DNA from: an uncultured Clostridia bacterium
GTDB taxonomy: Bacteria > Bacillota > Clostridia > TANB77 > CAG-508
Assembly: GCA_948739805.1 (NCBI GenBank)
Contig: CAPYID010000023.1
Coordinates: forward strand, 1 to 32,349
Reading direction: 5' to 3'
DNA length: 32,349 bases
Below, piece after piece: positions 7,795 through 15,481 of the stretch (position 1 is its first letter; each line of letters begins with the position of its first letter). The notes under the pieces were generated by a model that was not told the origin of the DNA, did no database searches, and worked only from the letters and a program-made list of their open reading frames with translations. A program made the position numbers and the translations under genes.

Positions 7795-9065
7795 TAACAT
7801 AAAATCAAATTTTCACGTCCAGCCCCAGTCCCTATAAACTTAACAGGAACCTCTAAAACCTCTTCAATTCTCTTTAAATAATTTTTAGCATTAATAGGTA
7901 AATCTTCTTTTGTCTTACAATTAGATAAATCTCCAAAATTACCGTCAAACTCTTCATAAACAGCCTCACAATTATTTAGATAGTCTGGGTTTGTAGAGAA
8001 ATCAGTAGTGACTTTTCCCTTATGATTATAGGCAACACACAATTTAATTTTATCAAATTTTCCAATTGTATCCATATGATTAATTGCAATTGCAGTAATA
8101 CCATTAACCATAACTGAATACTTTATAGCAACTAAATCTAACCAACCACAACGTCTAGGCCTTTTAGTAGTAGTTCCATATTCATGTCCAAGTTCACGGA
8201 TTTTATCACCAGTTTCATTTAATTGTTCTGTCAAAAATGGACCAGTACCAACCCTTGATGAATATGCCTTAATAACACCATAAATCTCTCCAATATTTTT
8301 AGGGCTAATTCCTGAACCAGCACAAATTCCACCCATTGATGGATTTGATGAAGTAACAAAAGGATAAGAACCAAAATCTATATCCAAAAGAGTTGCCTGA
8401 GCACCTTCACAAAGAAGTTTCTTATTATCTTTTATACAATTATGTAATAATACAACAGTATCAACAACATAAGGTTTAAGAATTGTTGCATATTTAGAAT
8501 ATTCCTCAAAAATTTTTTCTGCATCTAACTGTTCTTTTCCATATAATGCGAAAATTTTATTTTTATTTTCGACATTTCTTATCACACAATTTTTAAATCT
8601 TTCTGGATTTACAAAATCTTGAACTCTAATTCCTGAACGTTCATACTTGTCACAATATGTAGGACCAATTCCACGAGCAGTAGTACCAATTTTATCATTA
8701 CCTCTATTTTCCTCTAATAGTTTGTCCATAGCTATATGATAAGGCATAATTATGTGAGCTTTATCACTAATTCTTAAATTTGATACAGAAAAGCCATGAG
8801 CCTTCAAGTTATCAATTTCTTCAATCAAAACCCTTGGGTCAATAACAACACCATTACCAATAACAGCCAAAGTATTCTCATTTAAAATGCCAGATGGAAT
8901 TAAATGAAAAGCATATTTAACACCATCAACTTCAATAGTGTGACCAGCATTATTTCCACCAGTACAACGTATTGAAACATCAGCATTTGTTGATAAATAA
9001 TCTATAATTTTCCCTTTTCCTTCGTCTCCATAAAAAGCGCCTAAAACGACGTCTACATTAGACAT
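7794..9065 (-). CDS. purA: Adenylosuccinate synthetase
   Basis: A 423-residue cytoplasmic enzyme that joins IMP and aspartate with GTP to give adenylosuccinate, the first step from IMP to AMP. The P-loop-like GDEGKGK lies at residues 13-19 with catalytic Asp14, and GGNNAGHT carries the catalytic His. Further family blocks are GTTARGIGPTYCDK, EGAQATLLDIDFG (substrate site), SSNPSMGG and TTKRPRRCGWLD. The residues before the P-loop are Phe-Tyr where most homologues have Gln-Trp, a mild oddity. AAGGAGGT lies at a good distance before the ATG. It is divergent from purB, which catalyses the next step, and is followed by the 123-bp element and tetR. Confidence 0.97.
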   Translation of the reverse strand: MSNVDVVLGAFYGDEGKGKIIDYLSTNADVSIRCTGGNNAGHTIEVDGVKYAFHLIPSGILNENTLAVIGNGVVIDPRVLIEEIDNLKAHGFSVSNLRISDKAHIIMPYHIAMDKLLEENRGNDKIGTTARGIGPTYCDKYERSGIRVQDFVNPERFKNCVIRNVENKNKIFALYGKEQLDAEKIFEEYSKYATILKPYVVDTVVLLHNCIKDNKKLLCEGAQATLLDIDFGSYPFVTSSNPSMGGICAGSGISPKNIGEIYGVIKAYSSRVGTGPFLTEQLNETGDKIRELGHEYGTTTKRPRRCGWLDLVAIKYSVMVNGITAIAINHMDTIGKFDKIKLCVAYNHKGKVTTDFSTNPDYLNNCEAVYEEFDGNFGDLSNCKTKEDLPINAKNYLKRIEEVLEVPVKFIGTGAGRENLILC

Positions 9066-9129
9066 AAGGACCTCCTTTTGATAAATAAAATTATCACAAA
9101 ATATTTGTTTTACTTAAAAAACCGACTAT

Positions 9130-9158
9130 ATTATCCCCCAAAATACAAAAAAAGTCAA
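9130..9158 (-). promoter_or_regulatory. purA promoter
   Basis: On the minus strand: TTGACT (9158-9153), 17-bp spacer, GATAAT (9135-9130), about 65 nt before the purA start. Confidence 0.6.
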
Positions 9159-9193
9159 TAGGAATCAGATTTTGCTAAAAAAGCTAGACAAAT

Positions 9194-9297
9194 TTGCCAA
9201 TAGGGACGGAGAGAATGCCAATAGGGACGGAGAATTCTGGCAATATATTGCCAGAATTCTCCGTCCCTATTGGCATTCTCTCCGTCCCTATTGGCAA
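9194..9297. repeat. Perfect 104-bp palindrome with no spacer
   Basis: The arms 9194-9245 and 9246-9297 are exact reverse complements over 52 bp, with no unpaired centre. Each arm contains TGCCAATAGGGACGGAGA twice with a period of 21 bp (from 9195 and 9216). It lies between the divergent purA and purB promoters. GGGACGG/CCGTCCC palindromes are common as dispersed repeats in clostridial genomes, so this is probably a REP-like or miniature element, here doubled. No T-run follows, so it is not a typical terminator. Confidence 0.85.
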
Positions 9298-9311
9298 TAT
9301 TCATAAAAAAA

Positions 9312-9340
9312 TTGAATTATATCTAATTTTATGATAAAAT
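9312..9340 (+). promoter_or_regulatory. purB promoter
   Basis: TTGAAT at 9312-9317, 17-bp spacer, TAAAAT at 9335-9340. The leader is about 120 nt; ATTTGG and CCAAAT in it (within 9400-9435) can pair, but no known purine riboswitch core was seen. Confidence 0.55.
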
Positions 9341-9469
9341 ATATGCGTGAAAAAATCATGCTAAATTTTGAATATATAATATAGCCGAAAAAGAATTTGT
9401 ATTTGGATAAATCTTTCATACTACGCCAAATGTAAATTATTTTTCAACTAAAGGAAAGGAAGGATATAA

Positions 9470-10906
9470 ATGCAAGAAAACGAAACATATGTAACACCAC
9501 TAAGTGGAAGATATGCAAGCAAAGAAATGAACAAAATTTGGTCACCAAGTGCTAAATATTCAACATGGAGAAAACTATGGGTAGCACTTGCAGAAACTGA
9601 AAAAGAATTAGGAATTGATATAACAGATGAACAAATAAAAGAAATGAAAGAAAATGTAAATAATATTGATTATGATATTGTAGCACAAAGAGAAAAAGAA
9701 TGTAGACATGATGTAATGAGTCATGTATATGAATTTGGACTAAAATGTCCAGAAGCAAAACCAATAATACACTTAGGAGCAACTTCATGTTTTGTAACAG
9801 ACAACACAGATGTTATATTAATGACAGAAGCTTTAAAGATTGTTAAGCAAAAGCTAATTGTAGTAATAAATAACTTAAAAGAATTTGCAGAAAGAAATAA
9901 AAATATTACATGTTTAGGATATACACATTTCCAACCAGCACAGCTTACAACAGTAGGTAAAAGAGCAACACTATGGTTACAGGATTTATTAGAAGATTTA
10001 GAAGAATTAGAATTTGTAGAATCACACATGAAATTATTAGGATGTAAAGGTACAACAGGAACTGGAGAAAGTTTCATGAAACTATTTAAAGATGAAGAAA
10101 AAGTTAAACAAATAGATGGTAAAATTGCGGAAAAAATGGGATTTGATAAATTCTATGCTGTATCAGGACAAACATATACAAGAAAACTTGACTCAAGAGT
10201 TTTAAATCTATTATCAGAAATTGCACAAAGCGCGTCTAAATTTGCAAATGATATGAGGCTATTACAACATGAAAAAGAATTAGAAGAACCATTCGAAAAA
10301 GGACAAATAGGTTCATCTGCAATGGCATATAAAAGAAATCCTATGAGAAGTGAAAGAATAAATTCATTAGCAAGACATGTTATGATTTTAGCACAGGATC
10401 CAGCAATAACTGCTGCAACGCAATGGTTAGAAAGAACATTAGATGACTCTGCTAATAAAAGAATATGTGTACCAGAAGCATTTTTAGCAATTGATGCAAT
10501 ACTCATATTATATGGAAACATAAGTAAAAATATAGTAGTATATGAAAATGTAATAAAAACAAAATTAATGCAAGAATTACCATTTATGGCAACAGAAGAA
10601 ATTATCATGAATGCTGTACTAAAAGGAGGAGACAGGCAAGAGCTACATGAAAAAATAAGAGTATATTCAATGGAAGCGGCAAGAGAAGTAAAACAATTTG
10701 GTAGACCAAATGATTTAGTAGATAGAATTGCAAAAGATACATCATTTGGATTAACAAAAGAAGAAATATTAGAAGCTCTAAATCCAGAAAACCTTTGTGG
10801 TAGAGCTCCTCATCAAGTAGAAGACTTCATACAAGAAAAAGTCAAACCTGTATTAGATAAATATGCAGATTTATTAAAATTTGAAAATATAGAGGTAAAA
10901 GTATAA
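9470..10906 (+). CDS. purB: Adenylosuccinate lyase
   Basis: A 478-residue cytoplasmic enzyme of the fumarase/aspartase superfamily. It removes fumarate from SAICAR during IMP synthesis and from adenylosuccinate to give AMP. The superfamily signature GSSAMAYKRNPMRSE, containing the flexible catalytic Ser loop, begins near residue 281. Other blocks are HDVMSHVYEF, HLGATSCFVTDN and GYTHFQPAQLTTVGKR (catalytic His). It is of the longer animal-like PurB type. A GGAAAGGAAGG site precedes the ATG. It has its own promoter and is divergent from purA, its partner in AMP synthesis. Confidence 0.96.
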   Translation: MQENETYVTPLSGRYASKEMNKIWSPSAKYSTWRKLWVALAETEKELGIDITDEQIKEMKENVNNIDYDIVAQREKECRHDVMSHVYEFGLKCPEAKPIIHLGATSCFVTDNTDVILMTEALKIVKQKLIVVINNLKEFAERNKNITCLGYTHFQPAQLTTVGKRATLWLQDLLEDLEELEFVESHMKLLGCKGTTGTGESFMKLFKDEEKVKQIDGKIAEKMGFDKFYAVSGQTYTRKLDSRVLNLLSEIAQSASKFANDMRLLQHEKELEEPFEKGQIGSSAMAYKRNPMRSERINSLARHVMILAQDPAITAATQWLERTLDDSANKRICVPEAFLAIDAILILYGNISKNIVVYENVIKTKLMQELPFMATEEIIMNAVLKGGDRQELHEKIRVYSMEAAREVKQFGRPNDLVDRIAKDTSFGLTKEEILEALNPENLCGRAPHQVEDFIQEKVKPVLDKYADLLKFENIEVKV

Positions 10907-10947
10907 TTAAAAGAAATAATAATGCCATGCTCACATGAAAAATGCAC

Positions 10948-10976
10948 TTTACATAATTGGAAAATTGTGCTATACT
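10948..10976 (+). promoter_or_regulatory. Promoter of the 11023 gene
   Basis: TTTACA at 10948-10953, 17-bp spacer, TATACT at 10971-10976, followed by a short leader with AGGAGGT before the ATG. Confidence 0.65.
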
Positions 10977-11022
10977 ATAAGAGTAACAAGAAAACGGTCG
11001 AGAACTGTATAGGAGGTATAGC

Positions 11023-11475
11023 ATGAAGATTTTTAATAATCCAGCTAAGAAAGTGCTAGAAGCACTAAATACATTAAAAGAATGTAACAACCTTCGGAAA
11101 CTCTATGACTATGATTTGATTAGTCTTAGAGAAACGATAAACAGAGAATTAGAAGAAAGAGAACACAAAAGAGCAGAAATGATTAATTCACTCGAAGACA
11201 TATGCAAGGATATGTTGCGTTCTCATAGAACGAACCATACATATTGGTATATACAGATGTCACCAAAAGAACTTATGGAAGAAGCAAATGCTGATGATAT
11301 TACTGATCAAGGGATCTCTTACATAGTGCACAATCAAATGAAGGAGGAAGACTGTAGATTTATACAGTATGGACATAATACTTTTTTTATAAAAAAAGTA
11401 GTTGTTAACCACAATGAAGAGAAAAAGGAGTATTTCTTCGAGGTACAACGTATTGATAGGCTGGATCCTCTTTAA
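11023..11475 (+). CDS. Hypothetical 150-residue protein
   Basis: I do not recognise a family. The first part is helical and charged (LKECNNLRKLYDYDLISLRETINRELEERE), followed by a possible winged-helix-like segment (SPKELMEEANADDITDQGISYIV) and a C-terminal beta-rich end (HNTFFIKKVVV, KEYFFEVQRIDRLDPL). No signal peptide or membrane helix. It has its own promoter, an ideal AGGAGGT site and a strong terminator, so it is a real single-gene unit. Codon use is a little less A-ending than its neighbours, which could mean later arrival. It sits as an insert between purB and purC. Confidence 0.7.
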   Translation: MKIFNNPAKKVLEALNTLKECNNLRKLYDYDLISLRETINRELEEREHKRAEMINSLEDICKDMLRSHRTNHTYWYIQMSPKELMEEANADDITDQGISYIVHNQMKEEDCRFIQYGHNTFFIKKVVVNHNEEKKEYFFEVQRIDRLDPL

Positions 11476-11491
11476 AAAAAGTGAAATTTTC

Positions 11492-11522
11492 AAACCAGGC
11501 ACGGAGTTTCCGTGTCTGGTTT
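11492..11522 (+). terminator. Rho-independent terminator
   Basis: AAACCAGGCACGGA (11492-11505) pairs with TCCGTGTCTGGTTT (11509-11522) with one G-T wobble and a 3-nt loop. It ends the 11023 gene and may also serve the convergent purC unit. Confidence 0.8.
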
Positions 11523-11562
11523 CGCCTTTAAAATATTAGTATCCAATTTTAGAAAATATTTA

Positions 11563-12411
11563 TTAAAATTTCTTACCAGTTAATTTTTCATATGCTTCAA
11601 TATACTTTGCTCTTGTAGTATCAACAACATTTTGAGGAATAGGTGTTGGATTTTTTGCATCCCAATTATTAGATTTTAACCAATCTCTCATAAACTGTTT
11701 ATCAAAACTCTTTTGAGATTGACCAACTACATATTCATCTGCTGGCCAAAAACGGCTAGAATCAGGAGTTAAAACTTCATCACCTAATACTAAATTTCCA
11801 TTTTCATTTAACCCAAATTCAAATTTAGTATCAGCAATTATAATTCCTTTTGTCAAAGCAAAATCAGCACATTTTTTATATATTTCAATTGTTTTAGATT
11901 TTACCTTTTCAGCCAAATCCTTTCCAATTAAATCACACATTTCTTCAAAAGTTATATTTTCATCATGACCTTCTGCTGCCTTAGTTGTTGGAGTAAATAT
12001 AGGTTCAGGAAGTTTTTGAGACTCTTTTAAGCCATCAGGAAGTTTAATTCCGCAAACCTCTCCAGTTTCTTTATAGCTCTTCCAACCAGAACCTGTAATA
12101 TAGCCTCTTACAATACACTCAACAGGTATCATTTTTAATTTCTTAACAAGCATGCTTCTTCCTTCAAAATCAGGAGTTCTAAACTCATCAGGAAAGTCCT
12201 TTAACTCTGTAGCAATAATATGATTTGGAATAATATCTTTTACAAAATCAAACCAGAACTCAGAAATTTTATTTAAAATTTGTCCTTTATTTGAAATCAT
12301 ACAAGGTAGAATAGAGTCAAAAGCAGAAATCCTATCAGAAACCACCATCATTAACTTATCATCATCTACAGCATAAATTTCACGAACTTTTCCACTACTA
12401 ATTTTATTCAT
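11563..12411 (-). CDS. purC: SAICAR synthetase (phosphoribosylaminoimidazole-succinocarboxamide synthase)
   Basis: A 282-residue cytoplasmic enzyme that joins CAIR and aspartate using ATP to give SAICAR in purine synthesis. Visible family blocks are SSGKVREIY (ATP site) at the N-terminus, VVSDRISAFDSILP, VECIVRGYITGSGWKSY and IIADTKFEFG with LGDEVLTPDSSRFW. The start at 12411 is chosen because GAAAGGA (12422-12428) is 10 nt away; a TTG three codons upstream would almost touch that site. It is the last gene of the minus-strand run purN, purE, purC, separated from purE by a REP-like element. Confidence 0.95.
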   Translation of the reverse strand: MNKISSGKVREIYAVDDDKLMMVVSDRISAFDSILPCMISNKGQILNKISEFWFDFVKDIIPNHIIATELKDFPDEFRTPDFEGRSMLVKKLKMIPVECIVRGYITGSGWKSYKETGEVCGIKLPDGLKESQKLPEPIFTPTTKAAEGHDENITFEEMCDLIGKDLAEKVKSKTIEIYKKCADFALTKGIIIADTKFEFGLNENGNLVLGDEVLTPDSSRFWPADEYVVGQSQKSFDKQFMRDWLKSNNWDAKNPTPIPQNVVDTTRAKYIEAYEKLTGKKF

Positions 12412-12474
12412 TACAATCAAATCCTTTCTTTTTTATAATATATGTAAATAAAAATATTGTTTATATTTATAAAA

Positions 12475-12585
12475 GAACCCTCAGTCACTTCGTGACAGCT
12501 CCCTTAGGTAAGGGAGCCAAGAGTAGAGAAAGAGACTTGCATCCCTTAAGGAAGGGAGGTGGCAACCGAAGGCGACGGAGGGTTT
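12475..12585. repeat. REP-like dispersed hairpin element, long copy (111 bp)
   Basis: It begins GAACCCTCAGTCACTTCGTG and ends GACGGAGGGTTT; the ends pair (AACCCTC with GAGGGTT), with inner hairpins CAGTCACTTCGTGAC and GCTCCCTTA/TAAGGGAGC. A shorter version lies at 32162-32231. Elements with this start are widespread in gut Firmicutes genomes. It sits between purE and purC, and the flanking TTTATAAAA is itself inverted at both ends. The copy here has about 40 extra internal bases (12512-12551). Confidence 0.8.
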
Positions 12586-12591
12586 TATAAA

Positions 12592-13110
12592 CTACATTTG
12601 GTTCAAATATTCCTTATACCCTAACTTCTGTAACTTATCATTTTTAGCTAAAACAGCAGATTCCATAGACTTTTTATAATCTATAATTTTATTGCGAAGA
12701 GCATCATCAGATGTAGCTAAAATAGTTGTAGCTAAAATTCCCGCATTTTTCGCACCATCAACTGCAACAGTAGCAACTGGTATTCCAGAAGGCATTTGAA
12801 CTATTGAATATAAAGAATCAATACCATCTAGTTTAGAATGAATAGGAACACCAATTACAGGACAAGGTACTTGTGCGGCGAACACTCCAGGAAGATGAGC
12901 AGCACCTCCTGCACCAGCAATTATTACTTTAACCTTTCTATCATTTAAACTTTTAGCATATTTTGCAGCCTCTTCAGGGCATCTATGAACAGATAAAATA
13001 GTCATCTCATAGCTAATTCCAAAATCCTCTAAAACCTTTGCAGCATTTTGCATTACAGATAAATCAGAATCACTACCCATAATGATTGCAACATCTACAT
13101 TTTTCTCCAT
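12592..13110 (-). CDS. purE: N5-carboxyaminoimidazole ribonucleotide mutase
   Basis: A 172-residue class I PurE that converts N5-CAIR to CAIR in the cytoplasm. The N-terminal IIMGSDSDLSVM and SVHRCPEEA motifs form the substrate site; AGAGGAAHLPGVFAA and GVPIHSKLDGIDSLYSIVQM are the remaining signature blocks. Length is normal. GAAAGGA lies upstream of the ATG. It is cotranscribed with purN upstream, across the 124-bp structured element, and purC downstream, across the REP-like element. No PurK is in the window. Confidence 0.95.
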   Translation of the reverse strand: MEKNVDVAIIMGSDSDLSVMQNAAKVLEDFGISYEMTILSVHRCPEEAAKYAKSLNDRKVKVIIAGAGGAAHLPGVFAAQVPCPVIGVPIHSKLDGIDSLYSIVQMPSGIPVATVAVDGAKNAGILATTILATSDDALRNKIIDYKKSMESAVLAKNDKLQKLGYKEYLNQM

Positions 13111-13148
13111 AAATAATCATTCCTTTCTAAAATTATAAATATCAAATT

Positions 13149-13272
13149 AATTCGGAAAAGAATTAGTATATTGCTAGACATTCAAGAAAGAAATACCAGA
13201 GACGTACGTTGGTATGCCAAAGGATTTTCTTTCGTAGAATAACGAAGCAATATGCTGATTATTTTTCGAATT
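13149..13272 (-). repeat. Structured 124-bp imperfect hairpin element, copy 2
   Basis: Same plan as 7672-7794: end stem AATTCGG with TCGAATT, AAAAGAATT with GATTATTTT including the same G-A mismatch and T-G wobbles, ATATTGCT with AGCAATAT, GAAAGA with TCTTTC, and apical CGTAC-GTTG-GTATG. The element runs into the end of purN and supplies its stop codon (TAA within the ATTATTTT end, 13259-13261) and the last three codons, which suggests insertion at the gene end. It is in the same orientation as copy 1 relative to the flanking minus-strand genes. Confidence 0.65.
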
Positions 13273-13822
13273 CTTTTAAAACATTAATTAATTGTATCTT
13301 CTCTGCCCTCTGCACACGAGCAGCCAAATCCTCAGGCGTATCCTCAGGAAAAACATCAACAACAGTTTGACTTATAATATCACCACTATCATATTTTTCA
13401 TTAACATAGTGAAGAGTTACACCACTTTTAGTTTCATTAGCATTTATTACTGCACGATGTACATTCATTCCATACATACCTTTACCACCATATTTAGGAA
13501 GTAGTGCAGGATGTGTATTAATAATTGCATATTTATTAATAAGACCTGAGCCTATTAGTTTTAAATATCCAGCAAGAACTATTAAATCTACATCATAATG
13601 TGAAAGAACATCTAATAGTTCAGCATCAATCTCAGAAGGCAGTTTACTTTTAATAATATAAGTTGGAATATTAGCATTTTGAGCTCGAGAAAGGGCAAAA
13701 GCATTAGGATTATTAGATACAACTAATTGAATATTAGCCTTAAGATTACCAGAATTAATATTATCAATAATAGCCTGTAAAGTAGAACCATTTCCAGAAG
13801 CAAAAACAACCAAATTATACAT
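13259..13822 (-). CDS. purN: Phosphoribosylglycinamide formyltransferase
   Basis: A 187-residue cytoplasmic enzyme that transfers a formyl group from 10-formyl-THF to GAR, step three of purine synthesis. Visible motifs are FASGNGSTLQAI (phosphate-binding N-terminus), the catalytic INTHPALLP (Asn and His) and YDSGDII (catalytic Asp). Length is usual. The C-terminal residues (EFEK) lie within the 124-bp structured element. GAGAGGA precedes the ATG. It heads the purN-purE-purC run and is divergent from purF, with a 34-bp palindrome between the promoters. Confidence 0.95.
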   Translation of the reverse strand: MYNLVVFASGNGSTLQAIIDNINSGNLKANIQLVVSNNPNAFALSRAQNANIPTYIIKSKLPSEIDAELLDVLSHYDVDLIVLAGYLKLIGSGLINKYAIINTHPALLPKYGGKGMYGMNVHRAVINANETKSGVTLHYVNEKYDSGDIISQTVVDVFPEDTPEDLAARVQRAEKIQLINVLKEFEK

Positions 13823-13856
13823 ATTTCAACAAATTCCTCTCTTAAAATATGTCATA

Positions 13857-13885
13857 ATTATAATACAATACATAAAAAAAGTCAA
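13857..13885 (-). promoter_or_regulatory. purN promoter
   Basis: On the minus strand: TTGACT (13885-13880), 17-bp spacer, TATAAT (13862-13857). The -35 box is 1 bp from the 34-bp palindrome. Confidence 0.7.
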
Positions 13886-13886
13886 T

Positions 13887-13920
13887 TTTTTATACAAAAG
13901 TATATACTTTTGTATAAAAA
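13887..13920. promoter_or_regulatory. 34-bp perfect palindrome, candidate operator of purN and purF
   Basis: Arms 13887-13903 and 13904-13920 are exact reverse complements. Inside, ATAC-AAAA-GTAT and ATAC-TTTT-GTAT stand side by side, so it may be two adjacent 12-bp operator sites. It abuts the purN -35 box and covers the place where the purF -35 box should be. It does not look like the PurR box of Bacillus. Confidence 0.6.
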
Positions 13921-13925
13921 TCATA

Positions 13926-13931
13926 TATAAT
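13926..13931 (+). promoter_or_regulatory. purF promoter (-10 box, poor -35)
   Basis: TATAAT at 13926-13931. The expected -35 place (about 13903-13908, TATACT) is a poor match and lies within the 34-bp palindrome, so purF may need an activator or be strongly controlled there. Confidence 0.5.
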
Positions 13932-13936
13932 ATAAA

Positions 13937-13955
13937 GGTAGACCTTGTGTCTACC
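13937..13955 (+). promoter_or_regulatory. Hairpin in the purF leader
   Basis: GGTAGAC (13937-13943) pairs with GTCTACC (13949-13955), loop CTTGT, followed by AATTTTGATTTTA. It lies right at the predicted transcript start. It may act as a weak attenuator or a stabilising 5' stem. Confidence 0.45.
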
Positions 13956-14001
13956 AATTTTGATTTTATACGTAAAAGAAATTAAGAAAGGGAGAACAAT
14001 T

Positions 14002-15423
14002 ATGTTCAACAAATTAAAAGAAGAATGTGGAGTATATGGAATATATTCAAAACATTCATATGAAAATTTAGCAGAAATAATAAGTGCAGGACTTTCATCT
14101 TTACAACATAGAGGAGAAGAAAGCTGTGGGATAGCAATAAACAAAGATGGAATAATTTCATATCATAAAGATTTAGGACTAGTATCTAAAGTATTCCCAG
14201 AACATGTTCTAAAAGACTTACCAACAGGAAAAATGGGAATAGGACATGTAAGATATTCAACAACAGGAGAAGCTAGAAAAGCAAATGCACAACCAATGGT
14301 AATAAGGCACAAAAAAGGCAATCTAGCCATAGCACATAATGGAAACATATTCAATGCATATGAACTTAGGCAAGAATTAGAAGAAAATGGAGCTATATTC
14401 ACAACAACAACAGATACAGAAGTTATCAGCTATATAATAGTACAAGAAAGATTAAAATCAAACTCAATAGAAGAAGCACTAGAAAGAGCTATGAAGAGAT
14501 TTAAAGGATCATATTCATTACTAATAATGACATCAAAAAAATTAGTAGTAGCAAGAGATCCACAAGGCTTTAAACCTCTTTGTATAGGACAAAACGAGGA
14601 TGAATATGTATTTGCATCAGAAAGCTGTGCATTAGACTTAACAGGAGCAGAATTTGTAAGAGATGTAAATCCAGGAGAAATAGTAGTTGTAACCAATAAT
14701 GAAATGAAATCAATTCAGACAAATATTGATGCACCAAAAGGATTATGTTCATTTGAATATATATATTTTGCAAGACCAGATTCAATAATAGATGGAATAA
14801 GTGTACATAAATTCAGAGAAGATGCAGGAAGAATGTTAGCTCGTCAAAAACCAGTTGAAGCAGACATAGTAGCAGGAGTACCAGACTCAGGATTAGATGC
14901 TGCTCTAGGATATTCAAAAGAATCAGGAATACACTATGATATGGCATTTACAAAAAGCAAATATATTGGAAGAACATTTATACAAAACACACAAGGAGCA
15001 AGGCAAAAATTAGTAGGAATGAAACTAAATCCATTGAAAACTGTTGTAAAAGACAAAAAGATAGTACTAATAGACGACTCAATCGTCAGAGGAACTACAA
15101 TAACAAGAATAATAACAAGATTAAGAGAAGCAGGAGCAAAAGAAGTACATCTAAGAATTGCGGCACCAGCATTTGTAGATGTATGTTACTTTGGAACAGA
15201 TATAGACAATAAAGAGAAGCTTATAGCTTACAATAAAACAGTAGAAGAAATAAGACAAGAAGTAGGAGCAGATTCATTAGAATATCTAAGTCTAGAAAGC
15301 TTAAAAGAAATAACAAAAAACTGTAATATAAAAGATTTATGTACAGGTTGTTTCACTGGAAAATATCCAATAGAAGTACCAAAAGAAATTCAAAAAGACA
15401 GATTTGAAGCAATAAAATTTTAA
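14002..15423 (+). CDS. purF: Amidophosphoribosyltransferase (Fe-S type)
   Basis: A 473-residue enzyme for the first committed step of purine synthesis: PRPP plus glutamine to phosphoribosylamine. Cys9 (EECGVYGIY) is the N-terminal nucleophile left after removal of a short propeptide. The glutaminase domain has LQHRGEESCGIA, GHVRYSTTGE and AHNGNI; the transferase domain has the PRPP motif IVLIDDSIVRGTT. C-terminal DLCTGCFTGKYP provides cysteines as in the [4Fe-4S] Bacillus-type enzyme. The start at 14002 follows AAAGGGAG, and an upstream in-frame extension is rejected because it would put the nucleophile far inside. Divergent from purN. Confidence 0.96.
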   Translation: MFNKLKEECGVYGIYSKHSYENLAEIISAGLSSLQHRGEESCGIAINKDGIISYHKDLGLVSKVFPEHVLKDLPTGKMGIGHVRYSTTGEARKANAQPMVIRHKKGNLAIAHNGNIFNAYELRQELEENGAIFTTTTDTEVISYIIVQERLKSNSIEEALERAMKRFKGSYSLLIMTSKKLVVARDPQGFKPLCIGQNEDEYVFASESCALDLTGAEFVRDVNPGEIVVVTNNEMKSIQTNIDAPKGLCSFEYIYFARPDSIIDGISVHKFREDAGRMLARQKPVEADIVAGVPDSGLDAALGYSKESGIHYDMAFTKSKYIGRTFIQNTQGARQKLVGMKLNPLKTVVKDKKIVLIDDSIVRGTTITRIITRLREAGAKEVHLRIAAPAFVDVCYFGTDIDNKEKLIAYNKTVEEIRQEVGADSLEYLSLESLKEITKNCNIKDLCTGCFTGKYPIEVPKEIQKDRFEAIKF

Positions 15424-15430
15424 TTAGAAA

Positions 15431-15458
15431 GCCCCACTACCTAAGAAAGGTGGTGGGG
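15431..15458. terminator. Hairpin terminator shared by purF and the minus-strand small gene
   Basis: CCCCACTACCT (15432-15442) pairs with AGGTGGTGGGG (15448-15458), loop AAGAA. On the minus strand it is followed by CTTTCTAATT, on the plus strand by TGCATTT, so it may end transcription in both directions. Confidence 0.6.
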
Positions 15459-15481
15459 TGCATTTATGTGATGAAGGTTTA

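Noticed and set aside
9350..9469. Possible riboswitch in the purB leader
   Set aside because: Only a weak ATTTGG/CCAAAT stem; no purine, PRPP or other known core.
13945..14001. N-terminal extension of PurF
   Set aside because: It would put the nucleophile Cys 28 residues from the start and ignores the AAAGGGAG site before ATG 14002.
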